64,000 bases of DNA from Taenia hydatigena (Eukaryota > Platyhelminthes > Cestoda > Cyclophyllidea > Taeniidae). Shown one piece after another: positions 40,001-49,739 of the stretch; the stretch's first letter is position 1, and each line of letters opens with the position of its first letter. Position numbers and translations under genes: made by a program. Location of the stretch: NCBI GenBank assembly GCA_036345935.2, contig JADWOT020000009.1, forward strand, positions 510,287 to 574,286. Reading direction: 5' to 3'. The notes beneath the pieces are model-generated. The model was given only the letters and a program-made list of their open reading frames with translations, ran no database searches and was not told where the DNA came from.

Positions 40001-41290
40001 AGGAATGCCGATGCGTTGCCGTAGAGAGGTTTAAATTCCGCAATAAAATCTACAAGGTAGGGGAACTACAAAGCTGGACTTACCCATTTAGTCATGCTGC
40101 CATGCAAATCAGTGTCATTATTGGTTATAATCTCAACCGCAGCCACCAAATACACAAGGAGTGTTGCGATAGGCGCGAAGAAAACAAAGAGGGGCTTGTC
40201 AGAAGGAAATATCACCTCCCCTGGTCGCGTGCAATCCACACGGACTAGATAATTAAGCCCCAGTAATCTAAATGACACCATTAAAGACGAGCAAAATGCA
40301 CACACACCTAGCGGTAAAGGACCCATCTTTGAGAACACTTTGTGCATATTCAAATTGGTAGAGGTAGAAGAGACAGAGGTGGAGAGCACTGTAGATAAGG
40401 AGAACAATGCGGGTCCAGGCGAGTTTGCGATTATGGACAGTCTTACAGGAGGACCAGTAGGTGCAAGTGACATAAAAGCTGAGCAGATAGAAAGCAGAGA
40501 GGAGGGAGGGGACAATAACACCCGCGGAAGCAACTAAAACTACGGTGAGGAGGTTGAGCATCCAGACATTTGAAAATGACGCAGTGGGAACAGGTCGTTT
40601 TACAGAAATCCTTGGAACCTCTGCAGAGCGCAGAAAACCGGTTGAAATTTCGCCTGTTTCAGTGTTTTCAGGGTTAGAGTTAGTGGCCTCCTCATCAGAG
40701 CAATTATTACGGACATGATGATGTATTCTCCTCCGTGAAAGGTAGATCAAAGCAACGATTGCAATGAGCAGAACCATGGGGTCCGGAAAAACCAACCGCA
40801 TTGCACGATAGATTTCCATGTTGAGTCTAAAGTCAATTATATGAAAACTCGTCAACTAACTTTTGAATCCCAATCGCCGAAGCAATGCTATATTCAGAAG
40901 AACCTATGCAGAAGTGAGGACGATTAAAGTAAATTCGACTTACAGTTTGAAAGAGGCTCATCGAAAGACGATTTGATCGATAGAATTAAGTATAATAGAG
41001 GATGAGACAAAGTAAATAGAACACTTGTTGTAGCCAGAACAACTAAGAAGGCTTTTAGAGAAGCTAAAGGAAATGGGGAAGAGTAAAGATAAGCAGACCT
41101 TTACCACTCTCATCTTGTGGTCGTCGAATGAAAGGCGAGCCCAAAAATAGCAGGAAATAAATAAAGGAAAAGAGGTTATAACGGATTGTCGATGCTAGGA
41201 AAGAATTAGATTTTCAAAAGTATTACCAAAGAACAGCCCCAAAGGAATAACAACATGCAGCAAGATGACTTCGTAAGACAGCTTCGCCAT
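509..41290 (-). CDS. Piezo: Piezo-type mechanosensitive ion channel, N-terminal 1926 codons, 28 exons, cut by left edge
   Basis: Piezo proteins are very large trimeric plasma-membrane cation channels opened by membrane tension. I joined 28 exons on the minus strand: 41290-41227, 41194-41105, 41063-40944, 40903-40861, 40826-40308, 40267-40084, 40049-39987, 39934-39749, 37090-36794, 36197-35928, 35656-35350, 29997-29855, 26233-26085, 26007-25861, 25716-25524, 24953-24741, 24654-24577, 20144-19944, 15096-14892, 11996-11898, 11816-11660, 10589-10404, 6283-6057, 4165-4015, 3130-3006, 2678-2342, 2307-1785, 1009-509. They total 5778 nt with all phases compatible. The order of conserved segments follows vertebrate Piezo1 from its N-terminus through the blade helices, the beam helix (residues about 1431-1472) and the cytoplasmic linker after it. 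The last blade units, anchor, cap and pore helices should lie left of the window. The start ATG has an in-frame TGA seven codons upstream. Family assignment is firm; single exon edges rest on splice consensus and phase only. Confidence 0.93.
1010..1784 (-). other. Piezo intron 27 (775 bp)
   Basis: I see nothing in it beyond the splice signals. Confidence 0.6.
1785..2307 (-). CDS. Piezo: Piezo exon 27 (Ser/Arg-rich cytoplasmic linker, residues 1585-1759)
   Basis: It is an open, in-phase 174-codon stretch rich in Ser, Arg, Thr and Ala (for example SSTSSSSSVVAATPD and FRTTKRRARRAG), with no membrane segment. Vertebrate Piezo has a shorter disordered linker here. It is included on phase, splice sites and the lack of stops rather than on homology. 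The donor is GTATTG. Confidence 0.65.
2342..2678 (-). CDS. Piezo: Piezo exon 26 (latch-like linker, residues 1473-1584)
   Basis: It begins VIRSGDYYHFDGDPEDEEAE, matching VIHSGDYFLFESDSEEEEE of human Piezo1. A run of eight Thr, a Pro-rich stretch and a hydrophobic end (VEHFVKTFILIW) follow. The donor GTTTTT is weak but opens a 34-bp intron and gives the only matching phase. Confidence 0.85.
2679..3005 (-). other. Piezo intron 25 (327 bp)
   Basis: I see nothing in it beyond the splice signals. Confidence 0.6.
3006..3130 (-). CDS. Piezo: Piezo exon 25 (beam helix, residues 1431-1472)
   Basis: It encodes a charged amphipathic helix, NLREKRDLERVQRKLDKIAQ and RQKEAG. It aligns with the beam of vertebrate Piezo1, the long intracellular lever under each blade (IEEKSLAQLKRQMERIRAKQ). 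The alternating Arg/Lys/Glu pattern is kept. Confidence 0.93.
3131..4014 (-). other. Piezo intron 24 (884 bp)
   Basis: I see nothing in it beyond the splice signals. Confidence 0.6.
4015..4165 (-). CDS. Piezo: Piezo exon 24 (residues 1381-1430)
   Basis: It encodes GLHWDVVCFAVIIFQRKIFT and a following basic/hydrophobic segment. It matches GIIWDSVCFFFLLLQRRVFL of human Piezo1, the helix leading into the beam. Confidence 0.92.
4166..6056 (-). other. Piezo intron 23 (1.9 kb)
   Basis: I see no exon or repeat. The 98-codon frame at 5079-5375 does not match Piezo. Confidence 0.55.
6057..6283 (-). CDS. Piezo: Piezo exon 23 (residues 1305-1380)
   Basis: It encodes WNVIVGYNFCVILAKCTLQL and then HRICWLIQLFGVTCM. 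These match LILYNVTVIISKNMLSLLAC and GFCWVIQLFSLVC of Piezo1. The 3' edge (GTTACA donor after CPQ) was chosen because it gives the phase 1 that exon 24 needs; it is the least certain edge. Confidence 0.88.
6284..10403 (-). other. Piezo intron 22 (4.1 kb)
   Basis: No exon was recognised. A 123-codon minus-strand open frame at 8239-8610 is hydrophobic but does not match Piezo and would not fit the phases. Confidence 0.55.
10404..10589 (-). CDS. Piezo: Piezo exon 22 (residues 1243-1304)
   Basis: It encodes SYLDYLRHAVFYWSYWLSLA and then TGVSWITLFCLGYMILSFIY. It matches SYLDMLKVAVFRYLFWLVLV and TGATRISIFGLGYLLACFYL of human Piezo1. Confidence 0.94.
10590..11659 (-). other. Piezo intron 21 (1.07 kb)
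   Basis: I see nothing in it beyond the splice signals. Confidence 0.6.
11660..11816 (-). CDS. Piezo: Piezo exon 21 (residues 1191-1242)
   Basis: It encodes VDFLQFMLVAAQWRVFKLEQ, matching ISDFLLLLCASQQWQVFSAE of human Piezo1, then a polar extracellular-type loop. The GTAAGT donor ends it in phase 2. Confidence 0.9.
11898..11996 (-). CDS. Piezo: Piezo exon 20 (residues 1158-1190)
   Basis: It encodes LPWDSNDNETIRLQQWLFLP and a Pro/Ser tail, matching YPWRWSRAVPMNSALIKWLYLP of Piezo1. The following intron is 81 bp. Confidence 0.88.
11997..14891 (-). other. Piezo intron 19 (2.9 kb)
   Basis: It contains a TCAC/ATTC microsatellite at 12049-12079. A 148-codon plus-strand open frame (12404-12850) has no recognisable content and is treated as chance. 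Confidence 0.55.
12049..12079. repeat. TCAC/ATTC microsatellite
   Basis: Imperfect tandem tetranucleotides (CACT repeats, then CATT repeats) in Piezo intron 19. Confidence 0.8.
14892..15096 (-). CDS. Piezo: Piezo exon 19 (residues 1090-1157)
   Basis: It encodes ICFCATVIAACIRVDALSVL, then FTHRRDICSRLWPAYMTFLG and a further helix. It matches ICFLMAVNVIGQRMNFLVTL and RRHRQAIARLWPNYCLFLAL of human Piezo1. The GTGAGT donor was preferred among several GT sites because of phase. Confidence 0.92.
15097..19943 (-). other. Piezo intron 18 (4.8 kb)
   Basis: No exon was recognised. It holds a CCATCC/ATCC-rich low-complexity stretch near 19680-19810. Confidence 0.55.
19720..19805. repeat. CCAT/ATCC-rich low-complexity stretch
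   Basis: Imperfect CCATCC units run through this part of Piezo intron 18, just downstream of a small palindromic CCAATCATGGTTGG. Confidence 0.65.
19944..20144 (-). CDS. Piezo: Piezo exon 18 (residues 1023-1089)
   Basis: It encodes LALLLVACVFWHVIKYRQ and then NERLVNFLKCLANYTFYKLG. These match the LLLLVFEAIVYRRQEHYRRQ and LLGCLKYFINFFFYKFGLE segments of Piezo1. Confidence 0.93.
22778..22809. repeat. 32-bp dispersed motif, copy 1
   Basis: It shares 28 of 32 bases, including a perfect 17-base block (GCACAGACAGGCGTCAG), with 30389-30420 in another Piezo intron. Confidence 0.6.
22952..23293 (-). other. unassigned 113-codon open frame inside Piezo intron 17
   Basis: The frame has balanced, protein-like composition (for example ISFDDEIDVAVAFIKIF and PDVLAFFKWYASAMRQLAEE) and no low complexity. 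I do not recognise the family, and it does not fit Piezo. It ends at a TAG inside a run of three GTTAG units. It could be a fragment of a mobile-element protein or of a nested gene, or chance. Confidence 0.25.
24577..24654 (-). CDS. Piezo: Piezo exon 17 (residues 997-1022)
   Basis: A 26-codon exon encoding SLLPNGTGKWIGLDVVEDFP and KYIT. It matches SLLYRGPVDPANWFGVRKGF and the following P-x-L-G-Y-I of human Piezo1. Confidence 0.88.
24741..24953 (-). CDS. Piezo: Piezo exon 16 (residues 926-996)
   Basis: It encodes two hydrophobic helices and FTGLQIVMKMLFQLDIV, matching VIIVCKMLYQLKVV of Piezo1. It ends PKSS at a GTAGGT donor in phase 0. Confidence 0.9.
24954..25523 (-). other. Piezo intron 15 (570 bp)
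   Basis: I see nothing in it beyond the splice signals. Confidence 0.6.
25524..25716 (-). CDS. Piezo: Piezo exon 15 (residues 861-925)
   Basis: It encodes FMEDFHSVFNIVASSIRRF and VHWIKVVCLLVMFSVIKE, matching the vertebrate FLRRLLELHVFKLVALYTVW and ALKE region. The acceptor at 25717 was chosen because it alone keeps the frame. The donor is GTACGT. Confidence 0.85.
25861..26007 (-). CDS. Piezo: Piezo exon 14 (residues 812-860)
   Basis: It encodes IGLEEFDSAELFDRLMMP and VIILQMHYFHEPF, matching LGLEQFSVSELFSSILVP and ACILQLHYFHRPF of human Piezo1. The donor is GTAAGC. Confidence 0.93.
26085..26233 (-). CDS. Piezo: Piezo exon 13 (residues 763-811)
   Basis: It encodes SYRFWRKQMLTFWWIYIIYS and TYTYQFTSIPDYWQNGTG, closely matching WRKLLKAFWWLVVAYTM and VYTFQFQDFPAYWRNLTG of human Piezo1. 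It ends in phase 2. Confidence 0.94.
26234..29854 (-). other. Piezo intron 12 (3.6 kb)
   Basis: No Piezo exon was seen. A plus-strand open frame at 27085-27411 is described separately. The rest is AT-rich with no clear feature. Confidence 0.55.
27085..27411 (+). other. unassigned plus-strand open frame inside a Piezo intron (108 codons)
   Basis: The frame begins MPLPVERGKRGRL. Codons about 23-50 (KIVLSNEKSAYFTP, then NTISGTVWIP) loosely recall the first strands of an arrestin-like fold, where a basic or acidic stretch is followed by a Y-(F)-x-P-G-x-x-(V/I)-x-G-x-V pattern. A possible GTAAAG donor follows MSEEAG. There is no second exon or promoter that I can support. It may be a chance open frame or a decayed copy of another gene. 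Confidence 0.2.
29855..29997 (-). CDS. Piezo: Piezo exon 12 (residues 715-762)
   Basis: It encodes LCVRYWIALCCLTMLLFS and then RRPVVIFRVVYMVLLLYFF, matching YAKYWIYVCAGMFIVVSFAG and VYKIVYMFLFLLCLTLF of Piezo1. The donor is GTTAGT. Confidence 0.92.
29998..35349 (-). other. Piezo intron 11 (5.35 kb, largest in the gene here)
   Basis: No exon was recognised. It contains one copy of a 32-bp dispersed motif at 30389-30420. The many short open frames have no recognisable content. Confidence 0.6.
30389..30420. repeat. 32-bp dispersed motif, copy 2
   Basis: It has the same orientation as 22778-22809. Similarity fades on both sides, so this may be the conserved core of a larger decayed repeat. Confidence 0.6.
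35350..35656 (-). CDS. Piezo: Piezo exon 11 (residues 613-714)
   Basis: It starts with the helix LMFLVFFWLNLRLFVLE and continues into a long Ser/Ala/Thr/Gly linker including SGGGG and TAVAATTAAS runs. It ends in phase 1 at a GTGAGT donor. The linker is low complexity and not conserved with vertebrates. Confidence 0.85.
35928..36197 (-). CDS. Piezo: Piezo exon 10 (residues 523-612)
   Basis: It encodes AWSVVLRSWLSFILLL and then the strongly conserved LYCSPLIVAYGMCIILLQY followed by CFDLRETELPTNLP, matching SPCILLYGMTLCCLRYVW and MDLRPELPTTL of human Piezo1. It is 90 codons and phase 0 at both ends. Confidence 0.93.
36198..36793 (-). other. Piezo intron 9 (596 bp)
   Basis: I see no feature. 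A 151-codon open frame reading through this intron and exon 10 is in the wrong frame for Piezo. Confidence 0.6.
36794..37090 (-). CDS. Piezo: Piezo exon 9 (residues 424-522)
   Basis: It begins with a polar Gly/Arg/Pro-rich linker and ends in the conserved helix AIRNSYILTFIAMM, aligning with MDQSYVCALIAMM of Piezo1. The donor is GTAAGT. Confidence 0.88.
37091..39748 (-). other. Piezo intron 8 (2.66 kb)
   Basis: I see no coding exon. The short open frames at 38256-38669 and 38861-39112 do not match Piezo, and phase 0 joins directly from exon 8 to exon 9. Confidence 0.6.
39749..39934 (-). CDS. Piezo: Piezo exon 8 (cytoplasmic linker, residues 362-423)
   Basis: It encodes a polar Asp/Asn/Gln/Ser-rich linker with no membrane segment. 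It is placed here by position, by an open phase-0 frame and by a GTGAGT donor. Sequence alone does not show homology. Confidence 0.65.
39987..40049 (-). CDS. Piezo: Piezo exon 7 (residues 341-361)
   Basis: This 63-nt in-phase exon encodes ILLRNLNLSTATHRHS plus a Gln/Arg tail, in the place of the SLRKLRAYRP segment of vertebrate Piezo1. It has clean AG and GTAAGG sites. Confidence 0.7.
40084..40267 (-). CDS. Piezo: Piezo exon 6 (residues 279-340)
   Basis: It encodes LLGLNYLVRVDCTRP, aligning with VLGLKDFVGPTNCSSP of human Piezo1, then a hydrophobic helix (VFFAPIATLLVYLV). It ends MTKW at a GTAAGT donor. Confidence 0.88.
40308..40826 (-). CDS. Piezo: Piezo exon 5 (residues 106-278)
   Basis: It holds the RAMRLVFPDP segment, a charged Ser/Asn/Glu-rich loop and the conserved helices around VPSLLSAFYLLSF and IYSALHLCLFYLYQF. 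These match the N-terminal blade of Piezo1. It ends ...SFTAR and joins exon 6 across a 40-bp intron. Confidence 0.9.
40861..40903 (-). CDS. Piezo: Piezo exon 4 (43-nt micro-exon, residues 92-105)
   Basis: This small exon encodes SEYSIASAIGIQ and joins to exon 5 to give IGIQKLNMEIYRAMRL, matching the vertebrate segment HIGVTRLDL followed by NAIRLVAPD. The flanking introns are 40 and 34 bp. Confidence 0.75.
40944..41063 (-). CDS. Piezo: Piezo exon 3 (residues 52-91)
   Basis: It encodes a third hydrophobic segment followed by a polar stretch (SSFDEPLSN). The donor is a consensus GTAAGT and the next intron is 40 bp. Confidence 0.72.
41105..41194 (-). CDS. Piezo: Piezo exon 2 (residues 22-51)
   Basis: It encodes a second hydrophobic segment (FSFIYFLLFLGSPF), which aligns with the SLVYLLFLLLLPW part of vertebrate Piezo1. 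It is phase 1 on both sides and flanked by introns of 32 and 41 bp. Confidence 0.75.
41227..41290 (-). CDS. Piezo: Piezo exon 1 (start codon, residues 1-21)
   Basis: The exon begins MAKLSYEVILL and encodes the first hydrophobic helix. The donor GTAATA opens a 32-bp intron. An in-frame TGA lies upstream of the ATG, and the sequence AACAG ends one base before it. Confidence 0.75.
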
Positions 41291-41844
41291 TCTGTTAAAT
41301 TCAAGAAGGCTTCATTGGATTTAGTGACAAACATCAAGCACAAAACTCGATAAGGTCTCGACAGACCTCAGCCAATGGGAATCTAAAGAAAAATTTTTAA
41401 GCCATCTAACATTGGAATGGATTCGCTTTAACTTAATGAAACGTGCTCGTGTCAAATCTGAAAATAATTTAGTAAAAGAAGATTCTTTGGTTCGATAAGT
41501 TTAAAGAACATCCAGAACATAAGACACCAATTTAAATGAATTGACTTCGACGAGTCCCTAATAGACCAGAAAGACCCTTTGGTGTTGATTCCCTTCATAA
41601 TCATTTCCTACATTAAAATTCTTGCCATAATTTGGCCTAACAGTTCTTAAGAGTAATGTCAATACTTTGAGCTTTTGCGTCCTCCATGTTTGCTTCGCTG
41701 AATTAATTCTGCAATGTTTTGTCTAAAAGTGTGGGCAATGATGAAAACCGGGTAGCGTCCAGCGTCTTCCCTGAAATTCGGTTGAATGAATCTAGATACT
41801 TAACAGGCAGAGGTAAACAAGCTGCTGGCATGACCCAAAGGCCA

Positions 41845-41888
41845 GCCTACGCAGCTAGGGCAACATGGCCGCCTCTGCAACCCTGACC
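41845..41888 (+). repeat. direct repeat copy A
   Basis: This 44-base core matches 42242-42285 at 36 of 44 positions, and most differences are transitions. Weaker similarity extends about 35 bases upstream and further downstream. A possible LTR-like block follows: AATAAAGACGTC at about 42083, and TATTTAT at about 42027. Confidence 0.6.
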
Positions 41889-42241
41889 GGAAGGCCATCA
41901 GTATGCCTCAAATTTCACACTACGAAGGGAAGGCGTAACATTTTTTTTAAATGTACTTTGTAGGCCATAGGCGGGCCGACAAGTTGATCCTGGTTGCGGA
42001 GCAGCATGGTGACTGTCAGGAGCGCTATTTATCCCCGTCCTGAACCCTCCTACAAGATCTCTCTGTAACCTCTCTTACCCATAATAAAGACGTCAGCGTG
42101 TTTAGACTTCTAATAAAAAGGGCGGTAAGAGAGAAGATGAGGAACCCTCTACAGGTGTAATGTAGCATCCTGAGGCTCCCTTGAAGGCAAAATACCAGGG
42201 CAGAGTATATACATTCAATAGACAGAGGAAATTGAGCTGAT

Positions 42242-42285
42242 GCCTATGCGGCTAAGGCAATATGGCCACCTCCGTCACCCTGACC
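42242..42285 (+). repeat. direct repeat copy B
   Basis: It is the diverged partner of 41845-41888. The two copies are about 400 bp apart, which would suit terminal repeats of a very small LTR element or an old tandem duplication. Confidence 0.6.
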
Positions 42286-42839
42286 AAAATCGACAGTGCG
42301 AACAAACAAAGCATTACATTTAACCTGCGTAGACTGGAGCCCTCACTATACCAAACATGAAGTTAAATAATTTATCTGATTGCTACAGATTGCGCCTAAC
42401 TAGATGCTGCAGGAAAAGGCATTGTTTGCATGGATGCGCGGTTCCGCTAAGACCCCTTATGGCGTCCTTTCTAACAGCCCCTAATATCCAGAAAGCTACT
42501 GTCATCGGAGAGAGCTTAACTTTTGGAAGATAGGTGTTGTGCCACAGATCCCAAACATTGTATTTCCTGTCCATCATATTCCAGGATTCCCGCCCTGATT
42601 CGATTCGATTCATAAGGACTAGTTTATTCCAAAAGCTGTGAAGTACAGAAGAAACAGTTCCCTCGGATTGAGGATGGCACTAGTAAAAGAGGCTATCTAG
42701 GGATTTAATGCTTTTCTAATATGCATATAGCCACGCGTTATCTTCAGTTTCCGTAAGTCGTGCTGCACGAGCTTCAAAAAAAAAAGACCCGGAACACCAC
42801 AGCAAGATGGCATCACAAAGAGTTCAGCATTCTCCTTTC

Positions 42840-43140
42840 TTCATTCATTTGCACGCTTCCGTTTGTCGCTTCCCCCATTTTCTGTCGATTTATGCGGCAG
42901 CTAACGATCTTAGCAAAACTTTCAGTGCAACAACTGGTTTTGGCCAGGTCTTCACTCCCTTCATGCAGGCAACGGTAACCGCTGCACTGTCTGCTGGAAT
43001 GGTAAGTACCAAAAAGTTGACTAATAGCAGCAGAGATCGGCATTTCTTTGGGTTCAGAGTCAAACTTGCCTCATGCAGACGGCCTAACACTACATCAAAT
43101 TGTTGCTGTGTTCGTAAATATCCCTACAGACGAAAAATAT
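42840..43140 (-). pseudogene. decayed Ty3/gypsy reverse transcriptase fragment
   Basis: Reading the minus strand from about 43132, a damaged copy of the YxDD box (reads CRDI) is followed after a frameshift by GRLHEASLTLNPKKC, VKTWPKP and a SLAAA segment. In a third frame comes KWGKRQTEACK. This order (end of the polymerase palm, then FLGH-like, VxxWPxP and the start of the RNase H side) is typical of Ty3/gypsy polyproteins. Stops, frameshifts and loss of the catalytic Asp pair show that it is dead. No intact LTR, integrase or gag was found nearby. Confidence 0.75.
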
Positions 43141-45957
43141 GCGATCTGAATGCGTAGAGCTTCGGGAACCCACCACTGCGCTACAGATTTCAAAAGGCAT
43201 TGTCTGGAACTAATTAAGTCCATGTGCTACTATATTAGCTGTCTTCTCTTTCTCTGCTTCTGCCACTTCTACGTGCCTGTCATTAGAGGATTGCCTTTAT
43301 CCGTGTAAGGAGTTTAAAGATTCATTGATTTGGGGCAGTGGAAAAGTAGTCCCCTTCTTTATTTTTTCAGTTTTCCGCACCCGATGCATAGCCGGAAGCT
43401 TCCGTCCAATCCTTTTACCAGCGCAGTAGGCGAGGCCATGGCGAGTTTGATGGTCTTATAACTTCTTCCCTAATCATCTTTTGGACAACACAGCTTCTTC
43501 GAGCGGAGGAGCTGGTATGTGTCCGTGTGGCTGCCAGATCGGTCCAGCCTCGCCCACGTCTATCTCATGTCTCACGATGCCTGCCCTTCCCAGCATTACA
43601 CATTGGTATGGGAACATATCAGTGTAACTAATCGTAACTACAGAAGCCATCTGCTCTTATTGTCGGTGGCATGTTTAAGTCACGCTCAGAGATTTTCCGC
43701 GTTGAGAACAGATGCTGCAGCGACTTTGAAGAGGACGTTGCAAATATAATCGGCATTTTTTTCGGTGACGAAAATGCTGCCACAGCTTCAGTTGCTTGAT
43801 GGGTGAGGAAGGCACCTTCCACAAAATTCAGGACGGCTTAACTACCACGTTGAAAAGGAGCCTTAAGCATCATAACCAAAACAACTCCGGACTCATGAGT
43901 CTCACTTCCCAGGTTTCCTTGCCCCTTTGACGTCTAAGACATTCTCTTATGCTACTGCCTCCTTCCCTTGCCGAAAGAATCCCGATCTTTCGGTAAAGAG
44001 GCAGGAAAGCTCTGAGATTTACTGTTCATTTGCGCAAAGCAGGGTCAAAAGGAAAATTGAATGAATGTTTCTCCAACTTGGTTGTAGCTTGTAAGAATAG
44101 AAACCATTAGGGAGCTAGCGAGAAGGGAAAATGCGGATTCGCCGAACTGAGGCTTAACGCAAATACCCTCAAAACAGAGACCATTGGGTTTTAGCTTCAG
44201 CCACACCTTGATGCCTCCTCACTGTGAACATTACCAACTTGCTGAGGGGACTAGTAGCCATGACACGGTGTAGGCTAACCGTGTTTAAACTGTGCGATCA
44301 CCCATCCCATGACTCTGCAGGTGTGCTGCAAGAGGTTCGTTCCAGCAGTTATTGTAATTCCTTCGTATACCAACTATCGTCCTTTCAGTAACAATTGACC
44401 CCAAGATTAATGACTATTTGCCCTGGTCGATAACGAGCTGAGCTGGAGTAGCGCGGTATTCTTCCAGCCGGGCGTACTGGACTAAAGAGACCTTTACAAT
44501 GGCCTAAAACAGGTTCCAGAGAAGGAGCTCGTACGATCTGCAATTTCCGCTGACATCACGAGAGAGCGTGAAGGATAAACCCGGCGTTTACAAGCCGCTT
44601 TTCAAAGCCCATGCCGGCTTTTAATAGGGGCGATTGCGCCGACACAGCCACCAGTGAAGCGACCTCTGTTCTCCCAACTCAACCTCCGCCTTCATACCCA
44701 TGAAGTGAGAAGATCGGTTGAAGAAAACGCCTTTTATTTGAGTGACATGACAAACGTGTACAGGGAATCGGTATTCAAAGAAGGTTGGGGTTCCATTCCT
44801 CCCAAGAGATCAATGGCGTCCGCTCAGTCGCGTGCCTGAACTGTCGGCTTCTCGCCCAAAGAGCACGTTCAAGCAAACACGTACTTCTGAACTGTACGAC
44901 CTGTTGGATCGTCGCATGCCACGCTTCCAATGTGCGGCATGACCTCGGAGTAATGGCAGTGGCCGTAATGGCTTAATGTTTTGAACTTTGTGTTTGGTTA
45001 CGTGGTCACCCAAGTCCACTCGAGTCGTACTTCCCCTCACCGACATGGCCTACGAGGCATGCTAGTAGCTTCGCAGCTCTTCTGCAAGCCAGTGATACGC
45101 ATTCAGCCATGGTACCATGACCCCTTACAACTTCAGGAAAGACTCGAGGCGCTACAATGACCTGCCATCTTTTATGTGCGACGGTAGTGCATGTTCACTA
45201 TGCGTCGAATTACTGCGACAAAATGAAGGTGCAATGTCACACCGACAATCATCGCCCAAAATTTGTCAATTATTGTGTACTTACAGAAAAGAGTACCGAA
45301 CTGAAGAAGAATAGAAACCCCATTAAGTTACGCTCATTCACGTAACTCAATGGCACACTAGCAGCTTAGTCTTGAATCAGCCATCCACCCACTACAGGAA
45401 CGCACATTTATAGCACTCTGGCTAAACATGAAGGCGTCTGCCCACAATTGTTGTAGAGCCCCGAGTCTTCCCTAGAGTTGCAAGAAGTCATAATACAATG
45501 GCAAAAAATGAATCACTGACACACAGAAAGGCCGAGAGGTCGCCGCATCACCCGGAAGACCATGCCGACGAACGGAAATACAGACTCCGAAGACTTAAGT
45601 TGCTGCGCAACCAAACGCAGAGTTAAACAAAGCGCCAGATCCTTATGATGTAGCGTAAAGTTTTGGCCAGTTTACAACCACCTATAGAATTTTAAAGATG
45701 TGTAGTTATTGTCATCCTCGCCCAATTAAGGCACTTACCTCAAATTTTTGTATTTTTATGAATATATTAATTGTGAGTTTGCTTCTAGAATTAACTAAGA
45801 CAACCCAGACGTATTTTTACAAAAATTTGATTTTTTTAAATTTAAGTATTTGGTTTTAAAGGGCTGTTACAAATTTTGTCATGTCAAAATTGTTTAAGTG
45901 TTTGAGCATAGGTTATTTCGCTGGGAGAGCTGATTTCGAATATTTGTATTTAGTAAT
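43141..45957. other. intergenic DNA between a retroelement remnant and MCM7
   Basis: No gene is supported. GC-richer stretches at about 43500-45300 carry short open frames on both strands and are probably further decayed mobile-element sequence. The last 250 bp are AT-rich and should include the MCM7 promoter. Confidence 0.45.
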
Positions 45958-49546
<3,589 letters not shown>

Positions 49547-49713
49547 GCAGCCAGCCGATCGCATGCCCTCAATGTTCCCAAATTTGCTTCCTCCCTCCAC
49601 CTTTTTTATGTCCTTATGTGTTTTGCCCATGTGGCAGCATACAGCCGTGTCAAGCCCTTTTAAATCTCTGTGTTTGCGTCATATTTAGCGTTAGTGTGTG
49701 TTTGTGTGGCATA

Positions 49714-49719
49714 AATAAA
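49714..49719 (+). terminator. MCM7: MCM7 poly(A) signal AATAAA
   Basis: An AATAAA within ATAAATAAAT lies 168 bases past the stop codon, followed by a TGTTT-rich stretch. Both spacing and context suit cleavage and polyadenylation. Confidence 0.7.
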
Positions 49720-49739
49720 TCGACTATTTAGAAGTAGTG

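Noticed and set aside
44654..45345. Overlapping short frames as a gag or integrase gene
   Set aside because: No zinc knuckle, integrase catalytic triad or chromodomain could be found on either strand.
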